Of a stretch of DNA of 64,000 nt, positions 8,931-17,337 are shown piece after piece. The stretch lies in the NCBI GenBank assembly GCA_020846635.1, contig JADLDO010000027.1:1-64000 (forward strand). The letters are read 5' to 3'. The notes under the pieces were generated by a model, which had not been told where the DNA came from, ran no database searches, and was given only the letters and a program-made list of their open reading frames with translations. Source of the stretch: Caldilineaceae bacterium (GTDB taxonomy: Bacteria; Chloroflexota; Anaerolineae; Caldilineales; Caldilineaceae). The position numbers and the translations under genes were made by a program. Numbering within the stretch: the stretch's first letter is position 1; every line of letters starts with the position of its first letter.

Positions 8931-9809
8931 CTAAACTGCATAGACCGGCATGATCTTCTCGGCAAAGTGGCGCAGCGCGGCGATATGCTGATCCGGTTGG
9001 GTAAAGCCGCAGCCCATCGTATTGACCGTCAAATGGGTTGCGCCAACGCCCTGCCAGCCATCGATCAGCGTGCGCCATTCGTCTTCATTGCCCTTGCCAT
9101 AGCCCACGCGTGGCTCCAAGCCAAAATCGGCGCGGCTGCGGCCCTCTGCCGCCAAATACTCATCCAGCGCCGCCAGGGATGGCGCAGCCAACTCCGCTGT
9201 ACGGGTGTTGGGCATCCAGCCCGCGCCCCACTTGGCACACCGCCGCAGCATCGCATCGGCATGGCCCCCAAACCAGATTGGAATCGGCTGCTGCACCGGC
9301 ATCGGGTTCAGCCCTGCATCAGGAATCGTATGCCACTTGCCTGCAAAGGTCACCAACGGCTTCGTCCACAAGGCATTGAGTACCTCAACTTGTTCTGCCA
9401 GCCGTTTGCCGCGCGTATGAAAATCCTCATTGAGCGCGATGTACTCAACCTCATTCCAGCCGATCCCAATCCCCAAACGCAGCCGCCCACCGCTCAAGAC
9501 ATCGAGCGTAGCGGCTTGCTTGGCAACCAATGCCGTTTGACGCTGCGGCAAGATGATAATTCCGGTCGCAAACTCCAGCTTTGAAGTCACCGCCGCCATA
9601 AAACTAAAGAGGACAAATGGTTCCTGAAAAGGGGTCTGATCGGTGTAAGCGCCGCTCCAGCCTCCAGGGCGATTGGGATTCGCCCCCAATATATGATCAT
9701 AGGCGATTACGTGTGTATAGCCCATTGCCTCCACAGCCTGGGCATAGTCGCGGATTGTCGCAGGATCATTGCTAAATTCGGTTTGGGGATAAACGGCTCC
9801 AATGCGCAT
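8931..9809 (-). CDS. LLM-class flavin/F420-dependent oxidoreductase
   Basis: A 292-residue TIM-barrel oxidoreductase of the luciferase-like monooxygenase class, probably using coenzyme F420. Recognisable segments are the opening MRIGAVYPQTEF, AYDHILG near residue 40, and LSGGRLRLGIGIGWNEVEY in the middle. It matches the F420-dependent subfamily common in Actinobacteria and Chloroflexota; the substrate is unknown. The start at 9809 is chosen because GAGGAG lies 7 bases upstream; a longer frame to 9842 has no ribosome site. It lies 43 bases upstream of the ThiO-like gene on the same strand, so the two are probably co-transcribed. Confidence 0.85.
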   Translation of the reverse strand: MRIGAVYPQTEFSNDPATIRDYAQAVEAMGYTHVIAYDHILGANPNRPGGWSGAYTDQTPFQEPFVLFSFMAAVTSKLEFATGIIILPQRQTALVAKQAATLDVLSGGRLRLGIGIGWNEVEYIALNEDFHTRGKRLAEQVEVLNALWTKPLVTFAGKWHTIPDAGLNPMPVQQPIPIWFGGHADAMLRRCAKWGAGWMPNTRTAELAAPSLAALDEYLAAEGRSRADFGLEPRVGYGKGNEDEWRTLIDGWQGVGATHLTVNTMGCGFTQPDQHIAALRHFAEKIMPVYAV

Positions 9810-9883
9810 GATGTAGCTCCTCAAGATTGGCTGGCTGCCCAAGATTGTCCATGCGAGCGTTCGCGGATTGATGGTACAGCCTG

Positions 9884-9911
9884 TTGATTGGCAGAGAACC
9901 TGCCCTATGTT
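9884..9911 (+). promoter_or_regulatory. Candidate promoter for PHP metallohydrolase gene
   Basis: TTGATT at 9884-9889, 16-base spacer, TATGTT at 9906-9911. Transcription near 9918 would give a 5' UTR of about 74 nt. Because the -35 overlaps the TTG that opens the longer reading frame, it supports the internal start at 9992. Confidence 0.35.
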
Positions 9912-9991
9912 ACCATGATTATAAGCTTCTCACCCATCTTCGTCTCTCCTTCACCTATTCATCTGAAAATTCTTTTGGAAAGGCAACGGCC

Positions 9992-12565
9992 ATGCAGATT
10001 CCAGCCTCAGCCCACTTCATTCCGCTTGATTTGACTGCCTATTACAATATCGACCGCGGCGCGCTCGATCAACCCTTGCGCCCGCCCGCGGATGTTGCCC
10101 AACTTCATGGGGAAGCCAGCTTTCTGGGCATCCCTTTCCAACTGGGTCCCGCCAGCCAGCCCAATGTGATTCTGCTCAAAGACAGCCCCATCACGATCAC
10201 CACAAATGACCTGCGTGCTACCTATTTGATCTTTGTCCATGCTGTGGCGGATCGCGTGAGCAACTATCAAGAAGGCTTTGCCGACTACGCTGTCGATGGC
10301 AATGAGTTGGGTGATCATGTGGCAGACTATACGTTGAGCTACGCGGATGGCGAGCGGGTCACTGTGCCGATCTTGCGCCGCTTTGCCATCCAACAGAGCC
10401 GGATTTTGTGGGGAGCCAGCCCCTTCGCCGCCATGCCCCATGCCAAACCAGCGGTCTTTCGCAGTGCCGCTGAAGAATTCGCCTTGCAGCGCACGCCCGG
10501 TGTGCCCTATGGCTCGGGTGAAACGCGCGCAGCTTCGGGTCGCGAGCGAACATCGGAAAAGCTCTGGCTCTATGCACTGCCCAATCCCCACCCCGACAAA
10601 CCCATAGAGCGTATTGTCCTCACCCCAGGCCAAGAGCGCGCCGCGATCTATGCCATCAGCAGCGCAAACCTCAGCGACCACCCATTGCGCCCTGGGATAC
10701 GTCGTAAGCTGCGGCTCACCCTGCCACAAAGCGTGCAACTCAATGCAGTGGGTGAACTTGACGACATCGGCATTGACCTGGGGTCGGTTATATCCGCACG
10801 CGCCGCACTCAATTATGAGCCAGAAGCCTGGCAGTCCGCGTCACCCGTTGTGCAGCCTACACGCGCCACGGACGCCGTCATTGTCGAATATGCCGCGCAT
10901 CCGAACGCCAAGCTCTACCTGGCAACCCCCAACGGTCTAGTGAGCTATGAACTCTGCACCGAAAAGGGAAACAGCGAGGGGCTTGTCCACGTTGAACCGG
11001 CCCACCGTCCGGTCGATATTCACATCGTCGAAAAGGGCAGCAACAGGCCCGCAGCGGTACGGCTGCACATGCATGGCGCAGCGGGAGAATATCTTCCCCC
11101 GCGCGGTCGTCACCGCAAGGTCAACGGCGCTTGGTTTGAAGACAACTATGGCGAGTTTGCCAATCTCCACAACCAGTATGCCTATGTAGATGGCTTCTGC
11201 CAGGCGGATCTCCCGCTTGGCGCGGTCTTTGTGGAAATCAGCCGCGGCTACGAAATTGCGCCCATCCGTACTGCCATCGAAGTGACGCCGGAGACTGATA
11301 CGATTACCTTCGAGGTGGAGAAGGTGCTGCACTGGCGCGAGGCGGGCTGGGTGACTGCCGATACCCACGTTCACTTCCTCAGCCCGCAAACCGCGCTGCT
11401 CGAAGGCAAGGCCGAGGGTGTGAACGTAGTCAATCTGCTGGCAAGCCAGTGGGGCGAGATGTACAGCAATGTCTCTGACTTCGACGGCAAAAGCACCATC
11501 GGCTCGCGTGACTTTGGCGGCGACGGTGAATTCCTGGTACGCGTCGGCACCGAAAACCGTATGCAGGTCTTGGGCCATATCTCACTGTTGGGCTACAGCG
11601 GCGAGATGATCCACCCGCTGTGCAGCGGCGGCCCTTCCGAGTCTGCACTCGGCGACCCGCTTGAAGTGACAATGGCTGAATGGGCGCAGCGCTGCATCGA
11701 ACAGGGCGGGCTTGTGGTCATGCCCCACGCCCCCAATCCACAGTTGGAGCGCGCCGCCGATATCGTCTTGGGGCTGATCAACGTTATCGAGTTGATGACC
11801 TTTAACCCGCTCAACCCCAACAATGCCCAGATCAGCCCCTATGGAATCGCCGACTGGTATCGATATCTCAATCTGGGCTACCAAGTCCCGCTCAGTGGTG
11901 GTTCCGACAAGATGGCGGCCTCGTCACTCCTGGGGGGCATCCGTACCTATGCCCATATGGGTGAACTGGAATTCACCTATGAAAACTGGATGAAGGCCAT
12001 GCGCGCGGGCAACACGTTTGTCACCGTTGGCCCGTTGGCAGAGCTCCTGGTGGAAGGGCATGCGCCCGGCAGCCAAATCCACCTTCCAGCAACGGGCGGC
12101 ACGCTTAATGTCACCTGGCGCGTGGAATCGGTTGGCCTCCCGATTGAGCAGGTAGAAGTGGTGGTCGGGGGTCTGGCGGTAGATGCGGTCGAAAGTGGCA
12201 AAGCGCTGACGGCCACAGGCACAACTCAAATTCATGTCACCGATTCTACCTGGATCGCACTGCGCGTGCGCGGCAGCTATCGAGGAACACCGGGAGAACT
12301 GGCGGCCCATACCAGCGCTGTGCAGGTCTTGGTAGGAGACAAGCCGCTCTTCTCGCAGGCCGATGCCATGACCGTCCTGGAGCAGATCGAAGGGGCGCTG
12401 GCCTATGTGGATACCCTGGCCCCACGCCCAACGGCGCAACGCTTCAAACAACTGCGCGCAACGCTGGAGGCTGCCCACAATCAACTCCACCAAAGGATGC
12501 ACCGCGCAGGCGTCTTTCACCGCCACATGCCCCTACACGGCGACCTCACCCCCCACGAACACTAA
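9992..12565 (+). CDS. CehA/McbA-type PHP metallohydrolase, large
   Basis: An 857-residue protein whose C-terminal half contains a PHP-type phosphoesterase fold. The metal-binding motif DTHVH (His459 and His461) is followed by segments typical of the CehA/McbA family, including MPHAPNP and a GGSDK near the end of the barrel. CehA-type enzymes hydrolyse carbamates or phosphoesters and often act on polysaccharide- or phosphonate-related substrates; the substrate here is unknown. The N-terminal 450 residues look like beta-rich domains and lack a signal peptide. The start at 9992 is preferred over TTG at 9884 because GGAAAGG lies 8 bases upstream and the promoter overlaps the longer start. A REP-like repeat follows 9 bases after the stop. 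Confidence 0.8.
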   Translation: MQIPASAHFIPLDLTAYYNIDRGALDQPLRPPADVAQLHGEASFLGIPFQLGPASQPNVILLKDSPITITTNDLRATYLIFVHAVADRVSNYQEGFADYAVDGNELGDHVADYTLSYADGERVTVPILRRFAIQQSRILWGASPFAAMPHAKPAVFRSAAEEFALQRTPGVPYGSGETRAASGRERTSEKLWLYALPNPHPDKPIERIVLTPGQERAAIYAISSANLSDHPLRPGIRRKLRLTLPQSVQLNAVGELDDIGIDLGSVISARAALNYEPEAWQSASPVVQPTRATDAVIVEYAAHPNAKLYLATPNGLVSYELCTEKGNSEGLVHVEPAHRPVDIHIVEKGSNRPAAVRLHMHGAAGEYLPPRGRHRKVNGAWFEDNYGEFANLHNQYAYVDGFCQADLPLGAVFVEISRGYEIAPIRTAIEVTPETDTITFEVEKVLHWREAGWVTADTHVHFLSPQTALLEGKAEGVNVVNLLASQWGEMYSNVSDFDGKSTIGSRDFGGDGEFLVRVGTENRMQVLGHISLLGYSGEMIHPLCSGGPSESALGDPLEVTMAEWAQRCIEQGGLVVMPHAPNPQLERAADIVLGLINVIELMTFNPLNPNNAQISPYGIADWYRYLNLGYQVPLSGGSDKMAASSLLGGIRTYAHMGELEFTYENWMKAMRAGNTFVTVGPLAELLVEGHAPGSQIHLPATGGTLNVTWRVESVGLPIEQVEVVVGGLAVDAVESGKALTATGTTQIHVTDSTWIALRVRGSYRGTPGELAAHTSAVQVLVGDKPLFSQADAMTVLEQIEGALAYVDTLAPRPTAQRFKQLRATLEAAHNQLHQRMHRAGVFHRHMPLHGDLTPHEH

Positions 12566-12574
12566 CCACCTACA

Positions 12575-12606
12575 CCCTCCCGGAAGCTTCTGAGCTTCCG
12601 GGAGGG
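12575..12606. repeat. REP-like inverted repeat, copy 2 (CCCGGAAGC family)
   Basis: Perfect 14-bp arms (CCCTCCCGGAAGCT at 12575-12588, complement at 12593-12606), 4-base loop, no T-run after it. Located between convergent genes. Confidence 0.78.
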
Positions 12607-12642
12607 GTCTCCTAGTTCAAGAGGATGGCCCTCCAGTACAAC

Positions 12643-12897
12643 CTACGCTTCTTCCTCCCCTTCGCCGACATCCTCTTTGCCCGATGCCAATGCGCCCGAA
12701 CTTGGCTCATAATAGACAGGCCCCTCATTGCGCAGCATATCGGCGATGAAAAGAGCATCTTGTGGCGGCAGCGGAAAATGCTGTGCCACCAATTTCCCAT
12801 CGGCCTCCCCCCCCTCCCGGTAATAGATCCCTACCACCGGCTGCTTATCCGTGGCATTGTAGCGAAGATAATAGGATACAATCGGAACCCACGCCAT
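12643..12897 (-). CDS. Small acidic hypothetical protein
   Basis: An 84-residue protein not assigned to a known family. It starts at a well-placed ATG with GGAGGAAGC directly upstream, which is the main reason to treat it as real. The first 70 residues look like a compact beta-containing domain (MAWVPIVSYYLRY, then VVGIYYREGG); the tail is very acidic (KEDVGEGEEEA). No signal peptide or membrane segment is visible. It stands alone between the PHP metallohydrolase (convergent) and a divergent small membrane-protein gene. Confidence 0.6.
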   Translation of the reverse strand: MAWVPIVSYYLRYNATDKQPVVGIYYREGGEADGKLVAQHFPLPPQDALFIADMLRNEGPVYYEPSSGALASGKEDVGEGEEEA

Positions 12898-13057
12898 TGC
12901 TTCCTCCCGGTTGCCGGCCTTCTCAGCCGCTATTTACTTGATCGCATTGGGGTACCATTCACCATCAACTTTGCGCGGCCATCATAGCATAGCGCCCTGC
13001 ACCCGCCAATCATCCCACAATTCACGACCTCACCCTGGGTGGGCAAAAAAATGCGGT

Positions 13058-13085
13058 TTGACGTCTGCACCAGCCTGATGATAAG
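13058..13085 (+). promoter_or_regulatory. Candidate promoter for small membrane protein
   Basis: TTGACG at 13058-13063, a 16-base spacer and GATAAG at 13080-13085; start expected near 13092, about 100 bases before the ATG at 13196. The 12898-13195 stretch shows nothing else that can be named. Confidence 0.35.
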
Positions 13086-13195
13086 CTAAAGCTCAATCAC
13101 GAATTTCCAGAGGTTATGTAACGTACCTGTTTTCCTTATTCCCCGAACCCTGCCCTTTGCGAATCTGCCAGTTCCGAGTTTCAAGGAGGTACTCA

Positions 13196-13462
13196 ATGCG
13201 TGATGATCCTTATCCAGCCCGCTTTTATGGTCGTCTTATGGATGAACCGTTCTCAACGAGCATGGCCGCAACCCTGCCGCAGCACGATCACGCCTACTCC
13301 ACTCTACAACTTTTGCCACAACCTCTGCCCCGTCTCCTGCTCCTCTTACTGACTCTATACCTGTGCTGCGCCATCTTTCTCATCTTCACCGTGACCAGCT
13401 ATGCAGCCCCATTAAGCAGTACACCGGGCTGTATCGAAACGGCCACGCTGGCTGTGCGCTAA
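13196..13462 (+). CDS. Small single-pass membrane protein, unknown
   Basis: An 88-residue predicted protein with one long hydrophobic segment (about residues 45-72: leucine-rich, then YLCCAIFLIFTVTSYAA). A textbook ribosome site (AAGGAGG, 6 bases before ATG) and a fair promoter upstream argue that it is translated. No family is recognised. The N-terminal 40 residues are polar and should be cytoplasmic; the short C-terminus contains one Cys. It converges on the GT39-type gene with a gap of 94 bases. Confidence 0.5.
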   Translation: MRDDPYPARFYGRLMDEPFSTSMAATLPQHDHAYSTLQLLPQPLPRLLLLLLTLYLCCAIFLIFTVTSYAAPLSSTPGCIETATLAVR

Positions 13463-13556
13463 GCACTGCTGTACGCACCACAACCGAACGCCTATTGCGG
13501 CACCGCTGGACAGTCGAAGCGCTTGACGCTTTTCTTATCCCCCGCGCTTGTCTAGC

Positions 13557-15116
13557 CTACCCAAAGCTCTGCATCCGCGGCCACAGTTCGTCCCACGGCA
13601 GCCGCGGCTCGCGGCAAAGCCAGATATCGGGACGCCCCGTTTCCTCATTGGGAACATCATAGGCGTTTGTGACGAGTCCCACATGGCTGCAACTTGCAAA
13701 AAATTCTTCCGCCCTCTCTCGCGGGTAGCCCAACACGATCACCTGGGCAGGGGCAGGGTCGCCATAGCCCCGCAGCCAGTGCGAGTTCACACCGCTGATC
13801 GCCCGCGGCAATCCATAGGCTGGGCCATAGAGATTGATGGCTCCAGCCTCGCCATAGTTACCCGTCAGGATTCCTGTCCGGCTGCGTTCTTCCGGCGGCA
13901 AACCATTGTAAATCTGTGCCACCGTCTCAACCAGTTCAGGCCAACCGATCTGCTCACGGAAATTATCATGCACGCTGCTTGAGACCTCCCACAACGGCGA
14001 GTTGACCGGCGCAAACGGTATGGTCAACACAAGCGAAGAGAGCGCACCCAATCCCACGGCAACCCAAGTCGCACCCCGCCACCCACGCGCTTGGCCTGCC
14101 GGACGCGTCGATAGCCACCGCTCCCAGGCCACCGCACCCCCGGCAAAGAGCAGCGAATAGGCCGGACTCAGATAGTAGGATCGCCCTTCTGCCACAAAAA
14201 AGAGCACAAAAGGGATCACAAAGAGCCAACCCATGAGCCGGTAGCGTCGCCCTGCTGGCAGAAAGAAATAGAAGATCAGTCCGCCGATCCAGAGGGGGAT
14301 GGCCAACGAATTGGCGTTGACAAAAAGCTGCTCCAGCAAGTAACCGCTGGTACGGCCAATACGCACATCGCGGGCATGGATGCTGCTCAGAAATTTGAGC
14401 GAAATAAAGTCATGCTGCACCTGCCAAATGAGATTGGGCAGAAAAATGAGGAGTGACAGCCCTGCGCCTGCCCAAAGCCACGGGCTGCGCAAGTAGCGAC
14501 GTGCGGGCGTGAGCAAAACGCCACCCATCACCCCCGCCACGAAAAAAGCCATCGTATACTTTGTCATCATCCCCAGCCCAATCGTTGCGCCAATCGCCAG
14601 CCACCAGCGCGGGTCGTCGGATTTGAGCAGGCGGATCACAAAGTAGGCTGTGAGTACCCACCAAAAATAATCATACGAGACATACAGAAACATCGCGCCC
14701 ATAAGCATCGATATGGGTGCAATCGCCACCGCCAGCGCAGCAAGCACCTGTGCCCAACGACCGCCCCCCAATTCACGCGCCATCAACCCGGTCACAACCA
14801 TTGCCACGGCTTGCACAACCCCAGAAGGAAAACGCAGCGCCACCAACGAAGTGCCGAACCACTCCATCATCGTGCGGGTAATCAGTGGCGTCAGCGGTGG
14901 ATAGGCCACGTAGCCCCACGCCAGAAAGCGCGCATCATCCCATGTCGCCAACTCATCACGATGAAAGCCATAGTTGTGGTTGGTGAATAGGTGAATCAAG
15001 AGCCGTATGGCAGCGAGCAGTATCAATATCCCCACATCAGACCAAAGCCGTCGCCTCGCTCTGTTCTCCCCCTGCGACCTTGCGACACGCACCCCACCAC
15101 CAATTTGCAACATCAT
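13557..15116 (-). CDS. GT39/PMT-type membrane glycosyltransferase
   Basis: A 519-residue polytopic membrane protein of the dolichyl-phosphate-mannose mannosyltransferase superfamily (ArnT/PMT_2-like). These enzymes move a sugar from a polyprenyl-phosphate carrier onto protein or lipid outside the membrane. The first extracytoplasmic loop shows the expected acidic pair after the first membrane segment (HRDEL, Asp54-Glu55) and the conserved YPPLTP further on. About 10-12 hydrophobic segments follow, then a soluble C-terminal domain of roughly 150 residues. It is the only gene in its direction here, diverging from the ABC-F leader. The acceptor is unknown. Confidence 0.85.
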   Translation of the reverse strand: MMLQIGGGVRVARSQGENRARRRLWSDVGILILLAAIRLLIHLFTNHNYGFHRDELATWDDARFLAWGYVAYPPLTPLITRTMMEWFGTSLVALRFPSGVVQAVAMVVTGLMARELGGGRWAQVLAALAVAIAPISMLMGAMFLYVSYDYFWWVLTAYFVIRLLKSDDPRWWLAIGATIGLGMMTKYTMAFFVAGVMGGVLLTPARRYLRSPWLWAGAGLSLLIFLPNLIWQVQHDFISLKFLSSIHARDVRIGRTSGYLLEQLFVNANSLAIPLWIGGLIFYFFLPAGRRYRLMGWLFVIPFVLFFVAEGRSYYLSPAYSLLFAGGAVAWERWLSTRPAGQARGWRGATWVAVGLGALSSLVLTIPFAPVNSPLWEVSSSVHDNFREQIGWPELVETVAQIYNGLPPEERSRTGILTGNYGEAGAINLYGPAYGLPRAISGVNSHWLRGYGDPAPAQVIVLGYPRERAEEFFASCSHVGLVTNAYDVPNEETGRPDIWLCREPRLPWDELWPRMQSFG

Positions 15117-15220
15117 GGATCGATTACCTCGCTCTCACACTTTGCACGCTTCTGAGATGCTTCCAACAATTGTCTCGGCAAGCGCCAAAACTATACCATA
15201 ATTCCCCTGGACGCTTTCTT

Positions 15221-15250
15221 TTGACATCGGGGCGACTCCTATGCTACTCT
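15221..15250 (+). promoter_or_regulatory. Promoter of ABC-F attenuator leader
   Basis: A perfect -35 (TTGACA, 15221-15226) and an extended -10 (TGC followed by TACTCT, 15242-15250) with an 18-base spacer. Transcription should begin near 15257, producing a leader of about 327 nt before the ABC-F start codon. Confidence 0.6.
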
Positions 15251-15315
15251 ATGTGCGGCTGAGATTTATCAGCAGCGAAAAGTGTTAGCAGACCAAGTTC
15301 AAGAGGGTTCCAGGC

Positions 15316-15384
15316 GTGAAGACAATGACAATCGCACAAGCGACGAAATACCACACCGGGAACTGCCTGCCGATCCATCGGTAG
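15316..15384 (+). CDS. Candidate 22-residue leader peptide of ABC-F gene
   Basis: A short reading frame beginning with GTG at 15316 (MKTMTIAQ...) and ending with ...CLPIHR and TAG at 15382-15384. AAGAGGG lies 8 bases before the GTG, a good ribosome site. The stop is only 20 bases before the first intrinsic terminator of the leader. The codons for residues 15-18 lie in an RNA segment (15357-15369) complementary to the terminator loop. Ribosome stalling in such peptides controls several known ABC-F resistance genes; that this one works the same way is inference. The frame is too short for similarity evidence. Confidence 0.5.
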   Translation: MKTMTIAQATKYHTGNCLPIHR

Positions 15385-15404
15385 ATAGCTGCAATGCACA
15401 TGCA

Positions 15405-15438
15405 ACGGCCACAGGCATTCCCGCCCGTGGCCGTTTTT
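15405..15438 (+). terminator. Leader terminator 1 upstream of ABC-F
   Basis: Stem ACGGCCAC (15405-15412) with GTGGCCGT (15427-15434), 14-base loop, followed by TTTTT. It lies about 150 bases before the ABC-F start and within its own transcript, so it would stop most leader transcripts unless prevented. Its loop can pair with 15357-15369. Confidence 0.75.
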
Positions 15439-15528
15439 GTTTGTGCTGGTTGTCACACCAAGCAAAGAAGGGGCGCAAGGCCACTTCTTCATGCAAAGAC
15501 GACCGGCTGAGTTCCTACTGGACAAACA

Positions 15529-15559
15529 AAAGGTCACGGGGCAAACCTGTGGCCTTTTT
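15529..15559 (+). terminator. Leader terminator 2 upstream of ABC-F
   Basis: Stem AAAGGTCAC (15529-15537) with GTGGCCTTT (15549-15557), one G-U pair, 11-base loop, T-run to 15559. It ends 12 bases before the ABC-F ribosome site (AGGAGGAAG, 15571-15579). Its 3' arm can instead pair with AAGGCCAC at 15477-15484, a perfect 8-bp match. Confidence 0.65.
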
Positions 15560-15583
15560 ATTTACCCAGCAGGAGGAAGCCGA

Positions 15584-17275
15584 ATGTTGTTAAGCGTTGA
15601 ACAGATTTCAAAAGCCTATGGTGACAACCAAGTCCTGAATCAAGTCACCTTTGCCCTCAACCCTGGTCAGAAGCTAGGGCTGGTGGGAGCCAACGGCGTG
15701 GGCAAATCCACCCTGCTCAAGATCGTGGTAGGCGAGATAGAAGCGGATGGCGGCAAGGTCGCGCTGGCTCCGGGCACTCGGCTAGGTTATCTTCCCCAAG
15801 TTCTCAATGATGCCGATGCACTGACTGTCGATCAACTGATCATGGCATCGCTGGCAGAACTCCAGCAACTGGAAATGCGCCTGCGCGAGCTAGAAACGGC
15901 AATGGCTTCGGCAAATGGCAATCTCGACGCGCTCTTGGCTGACTATGGAGAGGTGAGCGAACAATTCGAGCGGCGCGGGGGCTATGACCTGGAACACCGC
16001 CGCGAGACGATCCTCGCCGGTCTCCAGATCGAGCATATCGACCGCGCGCGGCGCGTGGGGACTCTTTCCGGCGGCGAAAAGTCACGCGTGGGGCTGGCCG
16101 CGCTCCTGCTGCAAGAACCGGATCTGCTGCTCCTGGACGAGCCGACCAACCACCTCGATTTCCTCGCCCTTACCTGGCTGGAAGGGTACTTGCATGACTT
16201 CCGCGGCGGGCTGCTGGCAGTCTCGCATGATCGCCATTTCCTCAACCAAACGGTGGGCGCGATTGTCGAAATTGATGAACACAGCAAGGAAGCCAAGCTC
16301 TACAATGGCAGCTATGACTTCTATGCCCAGGTCAAGGCCCAGGAACGAATCAAATGGGAGGAGTCCTATTGGGCGCAGCAAGAGGAAATCTGGGAATTAC
16401 GCAAGGTCATCAAACTCAAGGCGCGCCAGGTGGGACACAGCAACCGAGCCCCGCGCGATAACGATAAGTACATCGTCTACTTCAAGTCACAGCGGGTCGA
16501 TGATGCCGTCGCGCGCAACCTGCGTGCAGCCGAGGAAAAGCTGCGTCGCATTGAGGAAGACCCCATTCCGAAACCGCCGCGCCCGTTGGAGATCAACCCC
16601 ACCTTTGACCCTGCCGCGCTGGTGAGCCGCATCCCCCTGCTTGCCTCCGAATTGCACAAACGCTATGGGCAACAGGTGATTCTGGATAGCATCAGTCTAG
16701 CGGTGGACGCCAGCAGCCGAGTCGTGATCATTGGCCCAAACGGGGCCGGAAAGAGTACATTGCTGCGTATTCTGGCAGGTGTGGAGCAGGCCGACCAGGG
16801 TAGCGTCACCCGCGCCCCCAGTGTTGTCTTGGGCTATCTGGATCAGGAGCAGCAAACCCTCGCCCCACAGCAAAGCGTCTTTGAGAGCTTTCACGCCGGA
16901 CGAGCAGGCGACTACGAGGAATTCAAAGCGGAACTGCTAGGCTATGGCCTCTTTACCTATCCTGAATTAGCCAAACCGGTAGGTGCGCTGAGTGTTGGTC
17001 AAAAGCGCAAGCTGCAACTGGCCTTGCTCCTGGCAGAGCGCGCCAACCTGCTTCTGCTCGACGAGCCGACCAACCATATCAGCCTGGATGTCTTGGAGGA
17101 ATTTGAGCAGGCGTTGAGCAACTTCGACGGCCCCGTCATCGCCGTATCACACGACCGTCGCTTCATCCAACGCTTTGCCCGCGAAATCTGGGAGCTACAA
17201 GAGGGCAAACTCATACGCTATCGCGGTGGCTGGGAAGAATACACCGCGTCGCAAAAACTCACCATCGCAGCATAG
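15584..17275 (+). CDS. ABC-F family ATP-binding cassette protein
   Basis: A 563-residue soluble protein with two ATP-binding cassettes and no membrane domain. Cassette 1 has Walker A GANGVGKSTLL, signature LSGGEKSR and LLLLDEPTNHLD; cassette 2 has GPNGAGKSTLL, the variant signature LSVGQKRK and LLLLDEPTNHIS. A charged linker of about 100 residues joins them, the part that reaches the ribosome in this family. ABC-F proteins bind the ribosomal E site; some give resistance to macrolides, lincosamides or pleuromutilins, others are housekeeping translation factors. The start at 15584 has a strong AGGAGGAAG site; a longer frame from 15437 would run through terminator 2. The attenuator-like leader argues for an inducible, resistance-type member (inference). 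Confidence 0.9.
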   Translation: MLLSVEQISKAYGDNQVLNQVTFALNPGQKLGLVGANGVGKSTLLKIVVGEIEADGGKVALAPGTRLGYLPQVLNDADALTVDQLIMASLAELQQLEMRLRELETAMASANGNLDALLADYGEVSEQFERRGGYDLEHRRETILAGLQIEHIDRARRVGTLSGGEKSRVGLAALLLQEPDLLLLDEPTNHLDFLALTWLEGYLHDFRGGLLAVSHDRHFLNQTVGAIVEIDEHSKEAKLYNGSYDFYAQVKAQERIKWEESYWAQQEEIWELRKVIKLKARQVGHSNRAPRDNDKYIVYFKSQRVDDAVARNLRAAEEKLRRIEEDPIPKPPRPLEINPTFDPAALVSRIPLLASELHKRYGQQVILDSISLAVDASSRVVIIGPNGAGKSTLLRILAGVEQADQGSVTRAPSVVLGYLDQEQQTLAPQQSVFESFHAGRAGDYEEFKAELLGYGLFTYPELAKPVGALSVGQKRKLQLALLLAERANLLLLDEPTNHISLDVLEEFEQALSNFDGPVIAVSHDRRFIQRFAREIWELQEGKLIRYRGGWEEYTASQKLTIAA

Positions 17276-17278
17276 CAC

Positions 17279-17321
17279 CCTTCCCGGAAGCCCGACTCTG
17301 TTTTGGGTGCTTCCGGGAAGG
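17279..17321. repeat. REP-like inverted repeat, copy 3 (CCCGGAAGC family)
   Basis: Perfect 13-bp arms (CCTTCCCGGAAGC at 17279-17291, complement at 17309-17321) around a 17-base loop. It starts 4 bases after the ABC-F stop, between convergent genes. The right flank (GGTTCATAC) resembles that of copy 5. Confidence 0.75.
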
Positions 17322-17337
17322 TTCATACAGGTCAAAC

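Noticed and set aside
10007..10738. 243-residue antisense frame in the PHP metallohydrolase gene
   Set aside because: Composition (His, Arg, Gly, Cys-rich) is typical of reverse-strand shadows and it has no ribosome site.
15241..15288. 15-codon ATG frame just after the ABC-F -35 box
   Set aside because: It overlaps the -10 element, so its start codon lies upstream of the predicted transcription start.
15437..15583. Upstream extension of the ABC-F reading frame
   Set aside because: It would be translated through terminator 2 and lacks family similarity; a strong ribosome site precedes Met at 15584.
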